From Heterodera schachtii (Eukaryota > Nematoda > Chromadorea > Rhabditida > Heteroderidae): DNA of 64,000 nt. The notes under the pieces were generated by a model. The model did not search any database and was not told the DNA's origin. It saw nothing but the letters and a program-made list of their open reading frames with translations. The DNA lies in assembly GCA_023374025.1 (NCBI GenBank), contig SIJG01000051.1, forward strand, positions 458,146-522,145. Reading direction: 5' to 3'. The translations under genes were made by a program, and so were the position numbers. Of this stretch, positions 22,467-31,082 are shown in pieces. Position 1 is the first letter of the stretch. The number at the start of each line of letters is the position of its first letter.

Positions 22467-22713
22467 TGTTAGGGTTGGGACTCAAATGACCGCCCCAATT
22501 ATTTATTTGTTTATGTCCCTCGCCTCTGTACTCTCTCTCCGCTTTCCTCCCCATAAATAGTCCGCCCTTTGACCCATTCCTTCACTTGTATTTCACTTCA
22601 TTTATTTGTTGCTTAATCCCCAATCGATATTCCCCCTTTTGCTTCCCTTGTTATTTATTAATTTTGTCTTCAATAAATTTGGTAATTATTGTTTGCCCTC
22701 GGCCGGCACAACA
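22467..22713 (+). repeat. 3' LTR
   Basis: 247 bp copy of the 5' LTR with the same TGTTAG...CAACA ends. It differs by c-to-a, a-to-c and t-to-c substitutions and one missing t in the 22610-22660 region. It is followed by the right gttaa target duplication and the continuation of the interrupted repeat unit. Confidence 0.95.
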
Positions 22714-22791
22714 GTTAACCCGTACTAAATGAATGTTACCGGGTTCTCGCTGGGCTCACCCGCAGCTGCGGGTTAGGCTACCCGTTACCCG
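22714..22791. repeat. palindromic cluster, right part of the interrupted unit
   Basis: Begins with gttaa (right target duplication), then 'cccgtactaaatgaatgtta' and the perfect 16-bp palindrome acccgcagctgcgggt (22758-22773). It lines up with 24503-24580, the uninterrupted sister. Confidence 0.85.
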
Positions 22792-23300
22792 TTTCTTTTA
22801 GTATCACTATGATGAAATTACCTTACAAAAAGAGATGATTGACTTTTCTAATCATAAATATTTCAATACTTAATTAAATTCTATGAAATTTTATAGACTT
22901 ATAGAATAAACTTAAAGCTATCGAAGTATATCAAAAAATGTTTAATTATATTACTTGTAAGGAAAGTTATTAAATCCGAAACATAGTGTCTTTTTGTGGT
23001 TATTTCATGTTCCAAAGGTCGAATATTTTTTCAAAAAAGGTAGATAAAATTGTCCAAAATCGAATAATCATTATTTTGAACCGGTAAGAGTAAAATAGAC
23101 AAGAAACCAACAACAAAAAAATTAGTAAAGATTTTCAAAATTTTTGACGATCCCTAGCTCAGTGAAAAACAAAAAATTTTTAACGAAAATTATATCATTG
23201 AATAGAGCAGACTTCATAGTACAACTTAACAAAATGAAATTTTTAAATATAATCTTTTTTAATTTTTTCAGAATTTTTAAAAAAAGATAGTCATGTTGTT
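22792..23300. repeat. tandem array, ~509 bp A/T unit, copy 1
   Basis: Begins tttcttttagtatcac, contains 'gaaacatagtgtcttttt' and ccggta(a)gagtaaaat-type words, and ends with catgttgtt before accctgg. Copies 2 (23814-24319) and 3 (24581-25088) match along their full length with scattered differences. There is no ORF. This is the A/T-rich half of a larger unit made of this plus a GC-rich palindromic cluster. Confidence 0.85.
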
Positions 23301-23813
23301 ACCCTGGGCCCGTACCAAAAGAACGAGGTAAGGGTAAAGTTACCCTCAGCTGCGGGTAAACCTACCCGTTACCCGTACTAAAAGAGCAACCCGCAGCTGA
23401 GGGTTAGTTTACCGGGTAAACCAACCCTCAGGGCCCGTACCAAAAGAACGGGGTAAGGGTTAACCTACCCTAAGCTGAGGGTTAACCTACCCGTTACCCG
23501 TACTAAAAGAGCAACCCTGAGTTGAGGGTAACTTAACCCGGTTAACTAACCCTCAGCTGCGGGTAACTTTTTAACCCGCACTAAAAGAATCGAGTAACTG
23601 GTTAGGTTACCCTCAGCTGCGGGTAACTTTTCAACCCGCATCCATGCCAGCAGGGCCCGTACCAAAAGAACGAGGTAGTTTTACCGGGTAAACTTACCCG
23701 GGTAACTTTACCCGGTAAACCTACCCGCAGCTGCGGGTTAACCCGTACTAAATGAATTTTACCCGGTACTCATTGATTTACCCGCAGCTGCGGATAAAGT
23801 TACCAGTTACCTG
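23301..23813. repeat. palindromic GGGTAA/TTACCC cluster between copies 1 and 2
   Basis: About 510 bases made of gggta/taccc words with CAGCTG centres, including acccgcagctgcgggt at 23723-23738. Three copies of gggcccgtaccaaaagaacg begin at 23306, 23431 and 23653. Words such as ctcagctgcgggtaac recur every 60-80 bases. It looks like repeated insertion or duplication of a short palindromic unit. There is no coding sequence. Confidence 0.8.
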
Positions 23814-24319
23814 GTTCTTTTAGTATCATTATGACGAAATTACCTTACAAAAAGAGATGATTAACTTTTCGGATCATAACTCTTTCAATATTTAATTAAA
23901 TTCTAGGAAATTTTATACACTTATATATGAAACTTAGAGCTATCGAATTATACCAAGAATGTTTAATTATATTACTTATAAGGAAAGTTATTAAACGCGA
24001 AACATAGTGTCTTTTTGTGGGTATTTCAGGTTCCAAAGGTCGAATATTTTTTCAAAAAAGGAGAATAAATTTGTCTAGAATCTAATAATCATAATTTTGA
24101 ACCGGTAAAAGTAAAATAGACAAGAAACCAACAAAAAAAAATTAGTAAAAATTTTCAAAATTTTTGACGATCTCTAGCTCAGTTAAACCCAAAAATTTTT
24201 AACCAAAATTATATCATTGGATAGAGCAGATTATTTAGTATAACTTAGCAAAAGGAATTTTTTTAATATCATCTTTTTTAATTTTTTAATAATTTATTAG
24301 AAAACATGGTCACATGCTT
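23814..24319. repeat. tandem array, ~506 bp A/T unit, copy 2
   Basis: Second copy of the 22792-23300 unit, starting ttcttttagtatcatt. Slightly more diverged than copies 1 and 3 are from each other, as judged by eye, for example 'cacatgctta' in place of catgttgtta at the end. Confidence 0.85.
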
Positions 24320-24580
24320 ACCCTGGTCCTACCCAGGGTAAGAATCTTACCCGCAGCTGAGGGTAAACTTACCAGTTACTCGATTCTTTTAGTGCGGGTT
24401 AAAAGTTACCCGCATCTGGGCCCGTACCAAAAGAACGAGGTAAGGTTACCCGGGTAGACTTACCCGGGTAACTTAACCTGGTTAACTCACCCTCAGCTGC
24501 GGGTTAACCCGTACTAAATGAATGTTACCGGGTTCCCGCTGGACTCACCCGCAGCTGCGGGTTTGGCTACCCGTTACCCG
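24320..24580. repeat. palindromic cluster between copies 2 and 3; holds the empty insertion site
   Basis: Contains gggcccgtaccaaaagaacg at 24418-24437, then ttacccgggta, 'ccctcagctgcgggttaa' and acccgcagctgcgggt (24547-24562). At 24503-24507 it carries the uninterrupted gttaa that corresponds to the LTR element's target. Sequence on both sides matches the flanks of the LTR insertion almost base for base. Confidence 0.85.
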
Positions 24581-25088
24581 TTTCTTTTAGTATCACTATG
24601 ATGAAATTACCTTACAAGAAAAGATGATTGACTTTTCTATTCATAACTATTTCAATATTTAATTAAATTCTATGAAATTTTATAGACTTATAGAGGAAAC
24701 TTAGAGCTATCGAAATATATCAAAAATGTTTAATTATATTACTTGTAATGAAAGTTATTAAATGCGAAACATAGTGTCTTTTTGTGAGTATTTCATGTTA
24801 CAAAGGTCGAATATTTTTTCAAAAAAGGAGAACAAAATTGTCCAAAATCGAATAATCATTATTTTGAACCGGTAAAAGTAAATTAGAACAAGAAACCAAC
24901 AAAAAAAAAATTAGTAAAAATTTTCAAAATTTTTGATGATCCCCAGCTCAGTGAAAAACAAAAAATTTTAACGAAATTTATATCATTGAATAGAGCAGAC
25001 TTTATAGTACAACTTAGCAAAAGGAAATTTTTTAATATCATCTTTTTTGATTTTTTCAGAATTTTTGAAAAAACATGCTCATGTTGTT
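24581..25088. repeat. tandem array, ~508 bp A/T unit, copy 3
   Basis: Third copy of the unit, starting tttcttttagtatcac and ending catgttgtt before accctgg. The same order of internal words as copy 1 is preserved. No ORF. Confidence 0.85.
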
Positions 25089-25313
25089 ACCCTGGCATGG
25101 GTGCGGGTTGAAAAGTTACCCGCAGCTGAGGGTAACCTAACCAGTTACTCGATTCTTTTAGTGCGGGTTAAAAAGTTACCCGCAGCTGAGGGTTAGTTAA
25201 CCAGGTTAAGTTACCCTCACCTCAGGGTTGCTCTTTTAGTACGGGTAACGGGTAGGTTAACCCGCAGCTGAGGGTAGGTTAACCCTTACCTCGTTCTTTT
25301 GGTACGGGCCCGG
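25089..25313. repeat. terminal palindromic cluster, inverted orientation
   Basis: The cluster closing the array. It carries several cagctgaggg words and ends with cgttcttttggtacgggccc (25292-25311), the exact reverse complement of the word that leads the other clusters. It is thus inverted relative to 24418-24437, so the array is bounded by inverted copies. Confidence 0.75.
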
Positions 25314-25579
25314 GGGGCAAAAAGTCGGGGGGCGGGGACCTCGGCGGAGGGCTCGGGGCTTAACCCTAATTTAAATGACCAAAAATTAAATTATTTGGTT
25401 AATTTTTACGTGTTTTGCTCCTTAAAAATCCTTAATAAAAATTTTTAAGTGCCTTTTTTCATGACTTTTTCGGGATTTTCGTGCCTTTTCATGCCTTTTC
25501 ATGCCTTTTTTTTTTAGTTTTTTCGTGCCTTTTATAGTGCCTTTTTCGCGATTTTTGGTGCCTTTTTAGTCGGTCTCTA
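25309..25579. repeat. right subterminal zone of the composite element
   Basis: A ggggg/cgggg block (inverse of the left cccccgac block) leads into the inner inverted repeat (ttaaccctaatttaaatga, 25360-25378). A segment at 25381-25450 follows, then gccttttt words, and the element ends in AGTCGGTCTCTA. The 25381-25450 segment recurs inverted at 45680-45771. Confidence 0.65.
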
Positions 25580-28500
25580 ATCATTAGCGATAATAAAATA
25601 AATTAAATTATATAAATAACTGAACACTAGAACAAGATTTATCTAAGGTTATTCTCCGACTCTTTGGGAAAGAAAAGCACCTTCAGTAACTAATATAAGC
25701 AAATTTATTTTTCAAAACAACCAAATTTATTTAAAATTATGCGAAAATTAATTAAGTCGCTAAAAAAAATTAATTTAATAATTATATGTTAAAAATAAGA
25801 TATTGAGGCTTTAAAACATAAAAAAGGGATTTTTTTATTTAGTTTTTAATTTTTTTAATTATTTCATTTCAAATAAGCAACAGTAAAAGATAAAATTTTA
25901 TATAAAAACCCAAAACAATTCATTGTAAAAATAAAAATAAATCTAAAAAAATTTTGAATCAATAATCGAGAAAACAAGAACTATTAAAACCGAAAATAAA
26001 GTGAAAAATAAAACTAAATTATAATTTTTCTCATAAAATTTAAGAAGATTAAATTATAAATAATTCAATTAAACATTCAAAAAATTTTCAAAGATTATTT
26101 TTTAGTTTATTTTAATTTTTAATCGTTAAAGAATTAAATTATTAGAATTATTGAATGAAAAGCATTTAATTTATCTCTTTCTTGGGCTTAATGCTCACTC
26201 GTGGTGTTCTGGCTGCGAATTTAAAAAAATAAATAAATTAAAATACCATTTATTTTTCATATATGTGTATGCGGTTAATTCAATCAATATATTTTTTCTG
26301 ATTATTTAAGATAATGAAGTTTAATAACTTTCTTATTTGCAATATTTTTTTGAACTTTTTAATAAATAACTTTCTTTTATTTGTTTGATATTTTTCTTTT
26401 AAATCACGGTAAGTGCAGCTTTTTTGCAATTTTTGGAGCCCTGCTCATGTTGTTGATATCATAATTAATAAACTATTTTTATAAATTTTTTTCTTTCCCT
26501 CTTCTATTTTTAGTTGCTTTTTCAATTATTTGTAATTAATCATTTCAGTTTTTTTTTAATTTTTTTTCTTTTATTAATTTATTGCTAATGCCTTAGCCTT
26601 TTATAATATTTAACATTTTTAAAAATGAAAGAAAAAGTAAAAGTTGGAAATTTATTATTGCTTTGATTCTGAAAAAATATTATTAAATTATTTTGTTTGT
26701 ATAATGTTTCTATATAAATTTGAAATATGAGTAATATTATTTATTTTTTTTTGTTTATATTTTAATATTTATGCTATTTTTCTTCTCTTTCATTTACTTA
26801 TTTTTATTGATAATATTTTATTTGTTTCTTTCTTAATTACCATTTTTTCTCAACACTTGTCAAAGAAACGATTGCTCTCTGGGTCTCTGGGATAGGAAGG
26901 GTTCATTTAATTTTCTTAATGAATGGATAAATTTGTTATATTTTATGTTTTTTATGGTTATTTAAGTGTCCTATATAATATATTAAAGACATTATTGCAT
27001 AAACTAATATTTGTTTTGTTTTTTCTTTATTATTATTTATATTGGTTTTTTTAAAGTTATTATTCTTGAAGCACAAAGTTTATTATATTAAATTAAGTAT
27101 AATTAAATCATTTATTTATAGTAAAATAGATAATTCGTCACAAATGATAAGGTTTTTAAATCTACTAATAATTTTAATTGTTCATTATGTTCAAATAATT
27201 ATAGAAACCTTAATTTTATAACTTTTAATTCATTTAAATTCATGTTTTTATTATAATAAAATATATTTTATATGTATGAAAATAACTTATATCTTTGAGT
27301 GAATAATTTTTTTTTCATTTTTTCTAATCGAAATTTGTAATAAATTTTAAAATATAAATTGCTTTTAAAATAGTATAAGGTTTTTGAAATAATTTGTTAA
27401 TTCTTAATTTTGTTAATACTCAAAATAATAAAAATATACATTTTGAAAATTAAAAAAAAATGTTTATTAAATTGACTCATTTGGCCTTTTACATTTATAT
27501 TTGATTATTTTGGTTTCGCATATATTTTTAATTATATTTAAATTAAAATTATCTTTAAACTTGAAAAATTAAAAAAAAAATTTACAAAATTAACATACGA
27601 TTATTGAAAAAGTAACATAAAATAATAATCGAATATCCATAAAAATAAAATAATTTATTTCCGATTCCGAATGAGACACAAGTTCCTGAAATAAGTAACA
27701 AAAATTGAAAATTTTTCAGCAAAATTTATTCTCTTCAAGTGTCTCTGTTTTATTTCATTAAATTATTTATTTTTAATTATAGCAATTATTTTAATATTTT
27801 TAAGTATTAATGTGTTAATTTAGATACAAAATATCGAATCAATTCATATTTTGCTTTAACTATTAGTTTATAAATGTAATTAATTGAATAAGCATATATT
27901 TCATACTTTTCTTCTATTTAATACATAGTAAAATTAGTTTATTTAATATTAATTCTCTTTTTTTTCTCTTAAATCTCACGGCTAAATATGGAAGAAATTT
28001 AATTTGATGAATGACATAAATATTTTATTTCAAGTTTATTGAATGGATATTATTTTACTTTGGCTAAAATATCCAAATTTATTTGAATTACTTGGTCATT
28101 TTTTATTGGCATTTTTCGTTAGTTTAATTTACGATTTTTAATTAAATTTTATTAATAAAATGTTTTGAATGTAATAAATTATTTTTTATTCATGAAACAG
28201 TTTTTTGTTTTTGATTTGAATTAACTATTTGAAATAAAAAATATCAATAAGCTTATATATATTAACATCATTAATCTTTTATGTCGGTAACTTTGAAAGA
28301 AATCACACAAATTTATTATTGAATATTATCCATTTAATTTAAAGCTGTAAAATTTTTATAATGCAAATTTTTAGACTCAGAATTATATAACATTGCATTA
28401 TTTGACGTAATTTTAGCGGCACACACTATGATAGTGAACCATTATTTAATTACAAATTAATAAAATTTTTTTTAAATAATAAATATTTTACTTTTCAAAA

Positions 28501-28689
28501 TAATACAAAAAACAAATCTAAATAAAAAATAATAGTTTCGAAAACTGATTAAATTAAAATTAAGAATAAGTTTTCTAATTAATTATTTGTTGTATAGATA
28601 ATTAAATAAAGCTCACTGATAAAAGTTCAATGTGAAAATTTAAGGCAAAAGAAAATTCTGGCCAATAAACAAGAATTAATTTGAAATTT
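25580..28689. other. A-rich then T-rich non-coding stretch
   Basis: I see no gene. From about 26.2 kb the plus strand becomes T-rich, lasting to about 28.3 kb. Small GC bumps at 26190-26220, 26405-26450 and 26870-26905 have short open frames on one strand or the other (for example about 17 codons on the minus strand near 26175-26225). None is long enough to call. Confidence 0.5.
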
Positions 28690-29115
28690 CGACATTTCGT
28701 TAGAATTTAGGTTCGGAATTCACCGATACGGTGCCGGATTCGTGATCAGCGACCCCAAAACTCCAGGAAATTTATTTTTTTGACAAAACTGGGGGAAACT
28801 AGAGTATTACCGTTGTTGGCACCCTAATCAAAAGTTTAATTAAAAAGGCTGCGGTGTGATTGCTTTTGTGTTTTAAAATAACCAAAAATGCTGTATTGTC
28901 TTCACATTGGCCGGTGGTCCGACTGAAGGGCGTAGCCAGACCACATTGGCTTTGGGGGGGGGGGGGGCTGAAGTCAAAAATTCGATTTTTAGGGGTATAT
29001 TTTTCGTTTTATGAAATCTAGAATTAGGGGGGTGTATTTTCAAAGTTTTGAGTTTCGGGCGGGGGCTTTAGCCCCCTCAGCCCCGGAGCAGGACAAAACA
29101 TCGTCGGCCGAAACG
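28690..29115. repeat. GC-rich repeat island with poly-G run
   Basis: Contains ggttcggaattcaccgatac and 'gtgccggattcgtgatcag', then a ggcgtagccag word followed by a run of 14 g's at 28954-28967. Next come two aggggt(a/g)tattttc words, ggggctttagccccct (a short palindrome), and at the end cgtcggccgaa / cgtcggacgaa in tandem. The ggcgtagcc...ggggg arrangement resembles the end of a DNA transposon. No matching ggctacgcc end is seen downstream, so if it is an element it is truncated. Confidence 0.45.
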
Positions 29116-30595
29116 TCGTCGGACGAATTTTTGGACCATAACTTTTTTCTTTCTCAACCAAATTAAAGATTCTTGGTATTATTCGAAAGCATTTGAAAAA
29201 TAATTAAAATACATATATAAGAGACAGAAATAGATATAATTTATATTTATTATAACTAAATTTAAAATGAAACCTTTGAAAATGCGAAATTTAATATGAA
29301 ACCGAAAAAAGTGGTAATGTTGTTGCCACAAATTAAATAAATTTTACTGAATTTAGCCGCCAAAAATATTTATTCTATTTAATTTTAAAAAATAATTAAA
29401 GCATTATTTGACAATGAAAAATGAAAATTTACAAAAAGAAAATTGACTATCAAATAAATTTCAATACAGAAGAACATCATGTCAACGGAAACGGGAACAA
29501 GAGTAAAAAGTATTCAAAAAATAAATTGAAAATTTTTTTTGTGGATTTCAGGAGGAGCTGAAATTCAAATCATTGATAAAATATGTTTTATTTATATTGG
29601 GTAAAACATTAAAATGAATTTTTTGAGTTGTATTTTTCAAAGGACCTTTTTCATAATTTTCGTTTTAAAATAAACATAATAAATTTAAAATGTTCGCAAT
29701 AAATCTTTTCAAAAGTAATTCAAATATTTTTGAGTTTAATTTAGTTTTGTTAAGAATTTCTTTTAAAAATTCAATCATTTTTAAAGAAACAGACACTTTA
29801 ATTCAAGAAGAATTCCGTGCCTGAGATTACAAGAGCAAAAAGAGATAAAGATAATAAATAAACTTTTTTTCAATTATTTAAAAATGAAATTACATACCAT
29901 TTTTAGAAATGTAAAAAAGTCAAATCAAAAAATAATTTCTTTCAACGTTTTTCAAGTAAATTAAAAAAACTATTAAAAGCATAAAGTGATATACACAAAG
30001 AAATCAAATAAACAAAATTTTATTATAATAAACAATTATTATCATAAACAATAGAGAAAAAAAAGAAAATAACAATATTCCAATTAATTAACTAAAGCAT
30101 TTGACTAATTATTAGGGACAATTCATTTGTGATTTAAAACAGTTCTTAAATTATATTATTAAAGAGATTTAAATATATCCAATATGAAAACAATAATTGA
30201 TTTACAATTAATTTATATTTATTTATATAAATTAAAACAAAGTTTTCTAAAATTATATAAATACTATTAACAAATTTTATTTATATGAAATTACAAATTA
30301 GAGAATTCATTTTTGAATAATTGTAATATGAGATAAATAATACCATCACTCGCAAAAAAATATTACAAAAAAGCAAATATTTTAAAAAAATGTAATAATG
30401 AAGAAAAATTTTATTCCATTTATTTTTATATATTTATTTCAAAAAATTTAATGAAAGAAGTAAAGCAAGAATTTAGACCATTTAAACATAATATAGTTAA
30501 AGCTAAGCTAGAAAGTTTCCACTTAGACATTATCACCAAGTCATGAGAATAAAAGATGAAAATAATGAAAAGATAAATAATAAAATTATTTGACA
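29116..30595. other. A-rich non-coding stretch
   Basis: I see no gene, inverted repeat or tandem array here. It is low-complexity A/T sequence, and its end merges with the GA-rich tract. Confidence 0.5.
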
Positions 30596-30990
30596 GAGAA
30601 AAGAAGAGAGAGGGAGACAAAGGAAAGGAGAGAGAATTGAAAGTGATTTAGATAGTATGGAAAGAGAGAGGGAAAGAGAGGGAAATTAATAGATAGGCAG
30701 ATTAAGAGAGAGGAAAAAGGAGAAAGGGATAAAGGAAGAGAGATAGAGAGAAAGGAAAAGAGAAAGAAGATAAAGAAAGAGAAGAGAGAAGGAGAGAGAG
30801 AGAAATTAAGAGAGGGAGAGTGAAAGTGATTGAAGAGTGTGAAAAGAGAGAGAGAAAGGAAAAAAGAGAGAAGAGATTGGGGGGGAGAGAGAGAGAGGAG
30901 GAGGAATAGGGAGGGAGGGGGAAAGTGAGTGGAAAAGAAAGAGAGAAGTAGTGATAGAAGATAAAGGAGCAGAAGTGATATTGGGAAGAA
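30596..30990. repeat. GA-rich (purine) tract
   Basis: About 400 bases composed almost only of A and G on the plus strand, with imperfect (ga)n and (gaaa)n words and a short gggggg run near 30880. Reading frames of 64 and 70 codons on the minus strand are translations of this tract (S/L/F/P-rich) and not genes. Long homopurine tracts can form triplex structures; nothing here shows that this one does. Confidence 0.85.
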
Positions 30991-31046
30991 ATAAAATTAA
31001 ATCGTTAAATTTTATCAAGATTTTAATTTCTTTTTATAATAAAACA

Positions 31047-31082
31047 GAGCGGTTGGCGCCGCGAAGCGGCGCCCAAGCGCTC
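31047..31082. repeat. strong GC hairpin
   Basis: gagcggttggcgccgc, a three-base gaa loop, then gcggcgcccaagcgctc. The inner ggcgccgc/gcggcgcc stem is perfect and continues outward with only a shifted g and one mismatch. It stands alone in DNA of about 80% A+T, 60 bases past the GA tract. It could be a relic of the GC modules seen elsewhere (compare ttggcgg near 56525), or an RNA or DNA structural element. Confidence 0.65.

Larger units (their letters stand above)
20038..22713 (+). mobile_element. non-autonomous Ty3/gypsy-like LTR retrotransposon
   Basis: Complete LTR element of 2676 bp: 5' LTR, primer-binding-site-like sequence, one 555-codon ORF (Gag, zinc knuckles, protease, integrase-tail-like segment), polypurine tract and 3' LTR. 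It is flanked by the 5-bp duplication gttaa (20033-20037 and 22714-22718). The LTRs begin TGTTAG and end CAACA, and differ by three substitutions and one single-base gap over 248 bp, so insertion is recent. Reverse transcriptase, RNase H and the integrase catalytic core are absent. It must rely on a full-length relative for copying. The uninterrupted target is preserved in a sister repeat at about 24503-24507. Confidence 0.95.
18614..25579. mobile_element. composite hAT-like element with nested insertions
   Basis: The ends are 12-bp perfect terminal inverted repeats: TAGAGACCGACT at 18614-18625 and AGTCGGTCTCTA at 25568-25579. The eight bases outside are atcattat (18606-18613) and atcattag (25580-25587), a target duplication with one mismatch; 8-bp duplications and TAGAG/CAGGG-type ends are typical of the hAT superfamily. 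A second inverted pair lies inside: 19003-19032 against 25351-25378 (tcatttaaattagggt and neighbours). Interior content is gcctttt-type words near both ends, GC-rich blocks, a palindromic tandem array and a complete LTR element. Without the LTR element it is about 4.3 kb. No transposase ORF is visible, so it is non-autonomous. The alternative is that unrelated repeats fell between two separate solo ends; the matching 8-bp flanks argue against this. Confidence 0.75.

Noticed and set aside
19967..25313. Telomere-like repeats (ttaggg/gggtta words)
   Set aside because: The words gggtta and gggtaa are frequent but never form a head-to-tail hexamer array; they sit in palindromes within an interspersed element.
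30806..31018. 70-codon minus-strand frame rich in S, P and L
   Set aside because: It is the translation of the GA-rich tract.
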